Shown: piece after piece, positions 28,094-34,057 of the stretch | How the letters are laid out: each line of letters opens with the position of its first letter | Position numbering within the stretch: the stretch's first letter is position 1 | Source of the DNA: Actinomycetota bacterium | GTDB lineage: Bacteria > Actinomycetota > Actinomycetes > Actinomycetales > Dermatophilaceae | Direction of reading: 5' to 3' | Assembly: GCA_020160805.1 (NCBI GenBank) | Contig: JAIUPO010000033.1 | Location: forward strand, 1-34,057 | DNA length: 34,057 nucleotides | The notes under the pieces: model-generated | What the model was told of the DNA's origin: nothing | Seen by the model: only the letters and a program-made list of their open reading frames with translations | Database searches by the model: none | Made by a program: the position numbers and the translations under genes

Positions 28094-30258
28094 GCGAGAA
28101 CCTCCTGTGCGGGTAGGGCAGTCGTCACCAGGGCGATCGACGCGGCGGCGAGCTTGAAGTCCGGCATCCCCGACGTCGGGTCGGTTGTCGGTGCCGTAAG
28201 CCGATTCGCGCTACCAAGCCCACCCCAGTGGAAGGGCATGAAGACCGTGTCGGGGCGGATGTCGAGGCTCACTCGAGCTCGCGCGTAAGCGGTTCCCCTC
28301 GCGGTCGTGATCGCCACCAATGCTCCGGACGTGATCCCGTGGCGGCGGGCGAGTTCAGGGTGGAGTTCCACGATGGGCGCTGGTGCCGCCTCGAGAAGTT
28401 CCGGCACGCGACGGGTCTGGGCGCCCGACTGATAGTGATGCAACAGCCGCCCGGTGATCAGGTGGATCGGCGCCTCCCGCCGCACGGGATCGGCGGGCTC
28501 ACGGGGAGTTACAACCACCGCGCGAGCTCGGCCGTCCGGATGCGCGAAGCGGTCGAGGAACAGCCGAGGAGTGCCCAGGTGGTCAGCCGGATCACCCTGT
28601 TCGAGGTCGAATCGAAGCATCGATTCCGTTGCGGGCCAATAGATTCCACGGTTGTTGGCTTGGGCCTTGTCGAGAGCGTCGTGGCTGACCCCGCTGTAGT
28701 CCGCCAGTCCACCGGCGCTCGCCCGTGCGAGTTCGTCGAAGACGGCAGCGGGCTCGGTCGGCCACACCGAGGGCGCGCCGAGCCGACGAGCTAGTTCCGC
28801 CCAGATCCACAACTCGGACTGAGCGGCTCCTGGGGCGTCGACAGCCTTGCGTCGACGCACGATGCGACCCTCGAGAGTCGTCATCGTCCCCTCCTCTTCG
28901 GCCCATTGGGTCACCGGGAGCACAACCTCGGCCAGTTGCGCGGTCTCCGACGGGACGACATCGGCGACCACGAGCAGATCGAGTCCGCGAAGTCGCCGGC
29001 TGACCTGCTCGGCATCGGGTGCACTGACGACCGGATTGGCGCCGTGGACCAGCAGCGCCCGAGGGCCACCGGGTCTGCCCAGGGAGTCGAGCAATTGCAC
29101 GGCTGGCACTCCCTTGCCGGGCAGCGTGTGCGGCTTAACTCCCCACACGCCAGCAATGTGCTTCCGGGAAGCCGGGTCCTCGATGTGCCGGTATCCGGGT
29201 AGCTGGTCCGCCTTCTGTCCGTGTTCGCGGCCACCCTGGCCATTTCCTTGACCCGTCAGAGTCCCGAATCTGCTACCGCGCCGACCGGGAAGGCCAAGCG
29301 CGAGAGCGAGATTGATGGCCGCGGTGACGGTCGCCGTCCCATGACTCGATTGCTCCATGCCGCGTCCAGACAGGACATAGGCGCCGGAGCCGCCGGCTCG
29401 TGGGCTTGCCGCGATCAGCACGTCCGCCACGCGGTGCAGGTCGGCCACGGGGACACCGCATACTTGCTCCACCCGTTCGGGCCACCACGCAACGGCGATT
29501 GCGGCGACCTCGTCGAATCCGCTGGTTCGCTGGGCGAGATAGTCCCTGTCGAGGGCATCGCGTGCCAGAACGATGTGCAGCAGGCCGAGCAGCAGGGCGA
29601 GATCGGTGCCCGGCCGTGGAGCCAGATGCACACCGGAACCCAGTTCGGTGAGGGCCGCCGTGCGGGTACGTCGAGGATCGATGACGAGCAGTCCGCCGCG
29701 ACATCGCACGGCGTCCAGGTGTCGCACGAAGGGCGGCATCGTCTCGGCGGGATTGCTGCCGATCAGCAGAACAGCCCGCGCGCCCGCAAGATCCGTCACG
29801 GGGAATGGCAGCCCACGGTCGATCCCGAAGGCCCGATTTGCGGCCGCGGCCGCGCTCGACATGCAGAAACGCCCGTTGTAGTCGATCTTGGACGTCCCAA
29901 GAGCGAGTCGGGCGAACTTGCCCAGTTGATAGGCCTTTTCATTGGTCAGCCCGCCACCGCCGAAGACCGCAATGGCGTCGCAGCCGTACTCGGCCTGGAT
30001 GTCGCGAATCCGGGCCGCGATGTGATCCAGTGCCACCTCCCAGGAGACCGGCACGAGATCGCGCCCCGCGCCACGCAGCAGCGGTCGGGTCAATCGGTCT
30101 GCCACCGAGGTGACGACGGCACTGCTCCAGCCCTTCTGGCACAGCCCGCCCTGATTGGTCGGGAAGTCGAACGGCTCAACCCGCAGGCCGCTGTCGGTGC
30201 GCAGCGTCATGCCGCACTGAAGGGCGCAATAGGGACAGTGGGTCGTGGCGTTGCCCAT
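28090..30258 (-). CDS. narB: Assimilatory nitrate reductase catalytic subunit
   Basis: A 722-residue molybdopterin enzyme from ATG 30258; an upstream in-frame extension of 15 residues is not conserved and overlaps narK. The N-terminal 4Fe-4S ligands C8, C11, C15 and C40 are in HCPYCALQCGM and GGLCQKGW. YNGRFCMSSAAAA near residues 125-140 carries the likely molybdenum-ligand Cys. The C-terminal dinucleotide-binding domain includes LITGRLLHHYQSGAQTRR and FMPFHWGG. No twin-Arg signal is present, so it is a cytosolic assimilatory (NasC/NarB) type. It lacks the C-terminal BFD domain seen in longer NasA/NasC forms, fitting the separate nasB-like gene. It starts 4 bases after the narK stop. Confidence 0.95.
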   Translation of the reverse strand: MGNATTHCPYCALQCGMTLRTDSGLRVEPFDFPTNQGGLCQKGWSSAVVTSVADRLTRPLLRGAGRDLVPVSWEVALDHIAARIRDIQAEYGCDAIAVFGGGGLTNEKAYQLGKFARLALGTSKIDYNGRFCMSSAAAAANRAFGIDRGLPFPVTDLAGARAVLLIGSNPAETMPPFVRHLDAVRCRGGLLVIDPRRTRTAALTELGSGVHLAPRPGTDLALLLGLLHIVLARDALDRDYLAQRTSGFDEVAAIAVAWWPERVEQVCGVPVADLHRVADVLIAASPRAGGSGAYVLSGRGMEQSSHGTATVTAAINLALALGLPGRRGSRFGTLTGQGNGQGGREHGQKADQLPGYRHIEDPASRKHIAGVWGVKPHTLPGKGVPAVQLLDSLGRPGGPRALLVHGANPVVSAPDAEQVSRRLRGLDLLVVADVVPSETAQLAEVVLPVTQWAEEEGTMTTLEGRIVRRRKAVDAPGAAQSELWIWAELARRLGAPSVWPTEPAAVFDELARASAGGLADYSGVSHDALDKAQANNRGIYWPATESMLRFDLEQGDPADHLGTPRLFLDRFAHPDGRARAVVVTPREPADPVRREAPIHLITGRLLHHYQSGAQTRRVPELLEAAPAPIVELHPELARRHGITSGALVAITTARGTAYARARVSLDIRPDTVFMPFHWGGLGSANRLTAPTTDPTSGMPDFKLAAASIALVTTALPAQEVLA

Positions 30259-30262
30259 GCGA

Positions 30263-31627
30263 TCAGACCTGCGCCGCCTGCGCGGCGGTCCCGCTACGCG
30301 CATAGGCGAACCAGGTCGCGGCGGCCATCACGGCATACACGGCGATGAAAACCCACAGTGCTGGAATGATCGAACCGGCCTGAGCCAGAGAGTATTTGAA
30401 GCCTTGCGGGATGAGGAAGCCACCGTAGGCGCCGATCGCGCCGGCGATCCCGATGCAGGCGCCCGCCAGTCGTCGGGCGGTGGGGAGAGATGCGGCGTTC
30501 GCTCTCAGGCGGAAGATCGCCGGAATCATCCGATAGGTCGCGCCATTTCCGAGGCCCGAGCCAGCGAACATGGTGAAGAAGGCCAGGAGAAAGAGGGCGA
30601 AGTTGTGGTGCCGCAAGGCGGTAATGGCGAGGACAGCACCGACGGCCATCACGGCATACGAGGCGATTGTCATCCGCGCACCGCCGATGCGATCGGAGAT
30701 GATCCCACCGAGCGGGCGCAGGAGTGCCCCGATGATCGCTCCGGCGAAGGCGAGGTAGGCCGATTTCTCGGGAAACTGCGACTTGAGCAGCGTGGGGAAA
30801 GCGGCGGAGTAGCCCACGAACGAGCCGAAGGTTCCGAGATAAAGGAAGGAAATTAGCCACGTGTGTCGCACGCGCAGCGCCCCGGTGTAGGCCGACAGGT
30901 CGGACCGCGCGGAGTCGAGGTTGTCCATGAGCAGCCACGCGAGGAGCGCGGCGATCAGGGCCAAGGGGATGAACATCAGGCCGGCCCGGGCTAGGTGCAG
31001 TCCGGCGCCGACGGTCACCACCAGAGGGACGATCATCTGCACGACTCCGGTGCCGAGATTTCCACCGGCGGCGTTGAGGCCCAAGGCTTTTCCCTTCTCA
31101 GCCTCGGGATAGAAGAAGGAGATATTCGTCATGGACGAGGCGAAGTTCCCGCCGCCAAATCCGGCTAACGCAGCGCAGGCGAGCAGCACTTCATACGACT
31201 GCTGCGTCGCGATGCCCCAACTGAGCGCGAGAGCAGGCACGAGCAGGAGGAGGCTGGAAATAACGGTCCAGTTGCGGCCACCAACCTTTGTCACGGCAAA
31301 GGAATAGGGAATCCGCAAGGTTGCGCCCACCAAGGCGGGCAGAGACACCAACCAGAACTGCTGGCTTACGGTGACCTCGATCCCGGCGGCCGGAAGGCGC
31401 GGAACGACGACACTCCACAGTGCCCAGACGCAGAAGCCGAGGAATTCGGCATAGATGGAAATGCTCAGATTGCGCCGGGCGATCCTGCGCCCGCCGTTGC
31501 GCCACAAGATCGTGTCCTCGGGATCCCAGCCGTGGATCCAACGGCCAGTCGTGTGCTGCGGAGCGACTCCTGGCCGCTCCGGGGCGAGGGTCGTGCTCGG
31601 CTCATCGCCGACTAGAGAGGTCTTCAC
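30263..31627 (-). CDS. narK: Nitrate/nitrite transporter NarK/NasA-type (MFS)
   Basis: A 454-residue MFS transporter with about 12 transmembrane helices. Both nitrate signatures are present: [21 protein letters not shown] with [12 protein letters not shown] in the first half, and [21 protein letters not shown] in the second. The soluble N-terminus of about 60 residues is Asp/Pro-rich. GTG 31627 is chosen from the AAGGAGA site six bases upstream. A longer in-frame start at 31900 would add 91 Arg/Ser-rich residues and overlap the divergent rarA start, so it is rejected. This is the first gene of the nitrate operon. Uptake of nitrate and possibly export of nitrite are expected roles. Confidence 0.93.
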   Translation of the reverse strand: MKTSLVGDEPSTTLAPERPGVAPQHTTGRWIHGWDPEDTILWRNGGRRIARRNLSISIYAEFLGFCVWALWSVVVPRLPAAGIEVTVSQQFWLVSLPALVGATLRIPYSFAVTKVGGRNWTVISSLLLLVPALALSWGIATQQSYEVLLACAALAGFGGGNFASSMTNISFFYPEAEKGKALGLNAAGGNLGTGVVQMIVPLVVTVGAGLHLARAGLMFIPLALIAALLAWLLMDNLDSARSDLSAYTGALRVRHTWLISFLYLGTFGSFVGYSAAFPTLLKSQFPEKSAYLAFAGAIIGALLRPLGGIISDRIGGARMTIASYAVMAVGAVLAITALRHHNFALFLLAFFTMFAGSGLGNGATYRMIPAIFRLRANAASLPTARRLAGACIGIAGAIGAYGGFLIPQGFKYSLAQAGSIIPALWVFIAVYAVMAAATWFAYARSGTAAQAAQV

Positions 31628-31754
31628 GACACTTCTCCTTCGCTTCGGGGTGGAGCCCCGACCGCCGGGTACTCGGGCCGGCCGGGGCGCGGCGTCGACA
31701 TCGGCGCTTGTCCAGAGCCTGGGCCGAGCGTGTAACGCCCGTCGGCGGCGACGA

Positions 31755-31768
31755 TTACGTTGACGTAA
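31755..31768. promoter_or_regulatory. Palindromic operator-like site upstream of narK
   Basis: TTACGT-TG-ACGTAA is an inverted repeat with two perfect 6-bp arms, AT-rich in an otherwise very GC-rich spacer, about 130 bp before the narK start. No GAAAC-type GlnR half-site is seen here. A homodimeric regulator, possibly the NnaR-like protein of this operon, is a candidate. This is inference. Confidence 0.45.
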
Positions 31769-31774
31769 ATTGGT

Positions 31775-31794
31775 CCTCACCCTCGTTGGTGAGG
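31775..31794. other. Inverted repeat in the narK-rarA spacer
   Basis: CCTCACC (31775-31781) pairs perfectly with GGTGAGG (31788-31794) around a 6-nt loop. It is not followed by a T-run on either strand. It could be a second operator half in the 200-bp divergent control region, or an RNA hairpin in the narK leader if transcription starts upstream of it. Confidence 0.4.
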
Positions 31795-31815
31795 CGTGTG
31801 AGGTCTCGGCATCGC

Positions 31816-31821
31816 TACCCT
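31816..31821 (+). promoter_or_regulatory. -10 element of probable leaderless rarA promoter
   Basis: TACCCT lies six bases before the ATG at 31828. No Shine-Dalgarno sequence is present. A -35 element is not evident. Confidence 0.45.
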
Positions 31822-31827
31822 GACCGG

Positions 31828-33210
31828 ATGACCTCCGGGCCGGATCTCTTCGGGGCGGCAGCGCAAGACGGGCCAACACCCGACGCGGCCCTGCCGCCAC
31901 TTGCCGTGCGGATGCGGCCCCGCTCCCTTGCCGAGGTCCGGGGACAGGCCGATGTGCTGCGGGTTGGTTCGCCCCTGCGTCGCCTCATCGAGGGCAGCGG
32001 CGGGCGGGCCGGCCCGATCTCGGCCATCCTGTGGGGCCCACCGGGGACTGGCAAGACGACGCTCGCCCACCTCGTGGCCAGCGCGGCCGGCCGGGAGTTC
32101 GTCGAGTTGTCTGCGATCACCGCCGGAGTCAAGGACGTCCGCGCGGTGATGGACCAAGCGGCCCGCAACCGTGACCTCTATGACCGGCAGACCGTGCTCT
32201 TTCTCGATGAGATCCACCGCTTCACCAAGGCTCAACAGGATGCGTTGTTGCCGGGCGTCGAGAACCGCCAGGTCATCCTCGTCGCTGCCACGACCGAGAA
32301 TCCGTCCTTCTCGGTCATCGCCCCGCTCCTGTCACGGTCGGTGCTGATCACGCTGACGTCGTTGTCCGACAACGACATTCGCGAGGTGATCGAGGCGGCG
32401 GTGACGTCCGAGGGCGGGCTGGCCGCGGCATACACCTTGGGGGAGGAGGCCCGCGAGCATCTGGTGCGGGTCAGCGGTGGTGACGCCAGGCGGGCCTTGA
32501 CCGCTTTGGAAGCCGCGGCCGGCGTGGCCGAGGATCTGCGCGGGGTGCGCGGCGACGATGCGGCCACCAGCATTACGTTGGCGGCCGTCGAGCAGGCGAT
32601 GGCGCAGGCGGCCGTGCGCTACGACCGCACCGGCGACCAGCACTATGACGTCGCCTCGGCGCTCATCAAGTCGATGCGCGGCTCCGATGTCGACGCCGCG
32701 CTGCACTACCTCGCCCGAATGTTGGAGGCGGGGGAGGACCCGCGCTTCATCGCCCGCCGCATCGTCATCGCCGCCTCCGAAGATGTCGGGATGGCCGACC
32801 CGACGGCGCTGCAGACGGCCGTCGCTGCCTTGCACGCCGTCGCGCAGATCGGGATGCCGGAGGCGCGGATCATCCTGGCGCAGGCGGTGGTCCACAATGC
32901 GCTCGCGCCGAAGTCCAATTCGGCCTATGCCGGCATCAATGCAGCCATCGCCGACATCCGCGCCGGCAAGGGCGGAGTGGTGCCCGCGCACCTACGCGGC
33001 AGTGGGTATGCCGGCGCCACCCGGCTGGGTCACGGTGCCGGCTACGTCTATGCCCACGCCGAGCCGGATGGTGTTGCCGCGCAGCAGTATCTGCCCGACG
33101 ACCTCCACGGCGAGACCGACTATTACCGGCCCACCGATCGCGGTTTCGAGGCGCGGCTGCAGGAGCGCTGGACCTGGCTTCGCACCCGCCTGCGCCGATC
33201 CGAGACCTGA
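31828..33210 (+). CDS. rarA: Replication-associated recombination protein RarA (MgsA)
   Basis: A 460-residue AAA+ ATPase of the RarA/Mgs1/WRNIP1 family that acts at stalled replication forks. Walker A is GPPGTGKTT near residues 71-79 and Walker B is [10 protein letters not shown] near 125. Sensor 1 is AATTENPSF near 155. The Arg-finger-bearing SRS follows, and the tetramerisation domain contains [21 protein letters not shown]. The C-terminus ([28 protein letters not shown]) is typical. ATG 31828 is the start just before MTSGPDLFG, without a ribosome site. It faces narK across a 200-bp spacer and is the only recombination gene besides recN here. Confidence 0.96.
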   Translation: MTSGPDLFGAAAQDGPTPDAALPPLAVRMRPRSLAEVRGQADVLRVGSPLRRLIEGSGGRAGPISAILWGPPGTGKTTLAHLVASAAGREFVELSAITAGVKDVRAVMDQAARNRDLYDRQTVLFLDEIHRFTKAQQDALLPGVENRQVILVAATTENPSFSVIAPLLSRSVLITLTSLSDNDIREVIEAAVTSEGGLAAAYTLGEEAREHLVRVSGGDARRALTALEAAAGVAEDLRGVRGDDAATSITLAAVEQAMAQAAVRYDRTGDQHYDVASALIKSMRGSDVDAALHYLARMLEAGEDPRFIARRIVIAASEDVGMADPTALQTAVAALHAVAQIGMPEARIILAQAVVHNALAPKSNSAYAGINAAIADIRAGKGGVVPAHLRGSGYAGATRLGHGAGYVYAHAEPDGVAAQQYLPDDLHGETDYYRPTDRGFEARLQERWTWLRTRLRRSET

Positions 33211-33297
33211 GGAGACAACCTGGCCGGGGCCTCGGGCGTCTGAGGGGATGTCGAAAGATCACTACGATGCGGCAGGCGCAGCGCCCCGCACCATCCT

Positions 33298-33303
33298 GGG
33301 AGG
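33298..33303 (+). promoter_or_regulatory. Ribosome binding site of the secreted LDT-like protein
   Basis: GGGAGG nine bases before ATG 33313. A TACGAT -10-like box at 33263-33268 with a poor -35 (CTGAGG at 33240-33245) suggests a separate promoter after rarA. Confidence 0.4.
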
Positions 33304-33312
33304 GATGTCGTC

Positions 33313-34020
33313 ATGAAGAAGTCCATCGCCAACGGAATGGGTCTGGCCCTGGCCTTGACCGGCCTGATCGCTCTGCCCGCCGCCGCGGCGGAGGGTCCGG
33401 GGCCGGCGGGCGCCGACGGCAAGGGCGGCATCGCGGCACTGGTTGGGCCGGTCGAGCCGGTGCCGGCCGAGGCGCCGCACCGCGGCACACCCGACCCCAA
33501 GGTCAAGCGGGCCCAGCAGATCATGGCGAAGTTCGGCATACCCGGCGGGCCGGTTGACGGCTATTCGGGCGCCCAGACCGTCCAGGGCCTGTGTGCCTTC
33601 CGCCGGATGACCGGCCAGACACCCACGCGGGGCGGCCTGGACCACCAGATCTACCTCAAGCTCGTCGAGTTCGATGCGAAGTACTCCTCCATCGGGCAGT
33701 TCCCGGCCTCCTCCTTCCAGGGCAAGGTCACCTATGTGCACGTCCAGATGACCTGCCAGACGGCCTTCTATGTCAAGGACAAGACCTACCAGCGGGTCCT
33801 GCGAGTCTCGACGGGAATGCGGGGTCATGACACCCCGTCCGGCTACTACAACCTCGGCTCCACGCTCAAGGGCTGGTGGTGCAGCACGCTCTACCCGGAG
33901 TCATGCCGCAAGCAGACGACCGGTGAGTTCGCCTATCTGCGCAATTTCGGCAATATGTACAACTCCCGCCAGGTCATCGGAGTGGAGTCCAGCAGAGTGG
34001 TGTACGACGGACCTGAGTGA
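33313..34020 (+). CDS. Secreted peptidoglycan-binding / L,D-transpeptidase-like protein lacking the catalytic end
   Basis: A 235-residue secreted protein. The signal peptide is at about 1-26 (MKKSIANGMGLALALTGL, cleavage near PAAAAEG). A peptidoglycan-binding-1-like helical repeat spans about 60-115 (KRAQQIMAKFGIPGGPVDGYSG; TVQGLCAFRRMTG). A YkuD-like beta-rich region follows: TYVHVQMTCQTAFYV, VLRVSTGMRGHDTPSGYYNLG and FAYLRNFGNMYNSR. A YkuD enzyme would next show an HG motif and S-H-G-C. Here it reads GVESSRVVYDGPE and stops at 34018-34020, with no catalytic Cys or His. So it is either a non-catalytic wall-binding protein or an LDT that has lost its active site. Four Cys residues may form disulfides. 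Confidence 0.8.
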   Translation: MKKSIANGMGLALALTGLIALPAAAAEGPGPAGADGKGGIAALVGPVEPVPAEAPHRGTPDPKVKRAQQIMAKFGIPGGPVDGYSGAQTVQGLCAFRRMTGQTPTRGGLDHQIYLKLVEFDAKYSSIGQFPASSFQGKVTYVHVQMTCQTAFYVKDKTYQRVLRVSTGMRGHDTPSGYYNLGSTLKGWWCSTLYPESCRKQTTGEFAYLRNFGNMYNSRQVIGVESSRVVYDGPE

Positions 34021-34023
34021 GTG

Positions 34024-34044
34024 CGCGCCTCCAACGTAGGCGCG
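34024..34044 (+). terminator. Hairpin after the LDT-like gene
   Basis: CGCGCCT (34024-34030) pairs perfectly with AGGCGCG (34038-34044) around a 7-nt loop, three bases after the stop codon. No T-run follows before the window ends at 34057. It is a plausible actinobacterial terminator. Confidence 0.45.
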
Positions 34045-34057
34045 GCCACCGGGTGGA

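Noticed and set aside
29221-30348. + strand open frame of about 375 codons opposite narB
   Set aside because: Antisense shadow of the molybdopterin enzyme, with no recognisable domain.
23978-31627. Horizontal transfer of the nitrate operon
   Set aside because: GC level and codon use look like the neighbours by eye, GGCATAC motif copies continue through it, and no mobile element or tRNA flanks it.
34018-34020. In-frame TGA as selenocysteine at the L,D-transpeptidase catalytic Cys position
   Set aside because: The flanking S-H-G residues are also missing, no SECIS-like hairpin of the right form follows, and the downstream hairpin looks like a terminator. A lost active site is simpler.

Overview
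The window is about 34 kb of high-GC chromosomal DNA from an actinomycete. Three things point to Actinomycetota: the 5S/23S sequence, the strongly G/C-ending codons, and a gene order I recognise from Mycobacterium tuberculosis Rv1691-Rv1700 (TPR protein, HAD phosphatase, small protein, tlyA, nadK, recN, steA, steB/mctB, pyrG, NUDIX). Micrococcales (Dermatophilaceae/Intrasporangiaceae-like) is a plausible but unproven placement.

Region 1 (1-756): 3' end of a 23S rRNA gene, a 5S rRNA and a strong intrinsic terminator. Region 2 (801-15590): a long + strand run in which most stop and start codons overlap. It holds a TPR protein with an Arg/Asp-rich repeat domain, a HAD phosphatase, two small unknowns, TlyA, NadK, RecN, SteA, SteB, then a three-gene membrane-glycan cassette (MraY/WecA-like transferase, MurJ-like flippase, GT4 glycosyltransferase), CTP synthase and a NUDIX hydrolase. 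The glycan cassette sits at the steB-pyrG junction, where M. tuberculosis has nothing. Region 3 (15601-21644): a rhamnosyltransferase-like protein, AspRS, a YchJ-family protein, a second NUDIX, and two convergent pseudogenes fused by a deletion (a kinase-fold phosphotransferase and an MMPL transporter). It ends with a DUF480-methyltransferase fusion. Region 4 (21661-31627, - strand): a complete assimilatory nitrate operon in the order narK, narB/nasC, nasB-like flavoprotein, nirB, nirD, cobA (siroheme branch), nnaR-like HemD/winged-helix regulator. A GlnR-like box lies before nirB and a palindrome lies upstream of narK. Region 5 (31828-34020): leaderless rarA and a secreted protein that looks like an L,D-transpeptidase lacking its catalytic end.

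The most striking signal is not a gene. A short motif, GGCATAC (usually CGGCATAC), occurs at least 34 times on both strands from 2256 to 33541, about once per kb. It appears in every codon frame and often forces rare codons such as ATA and GCA. This looks like selection on the DNA itself, comparable in density to DNA uptake sequences or HIP1-type iterated motifs. I saw no tRNA, CRISPR array or insertion sequence. The only gene-free stretches are under about 210 bp.
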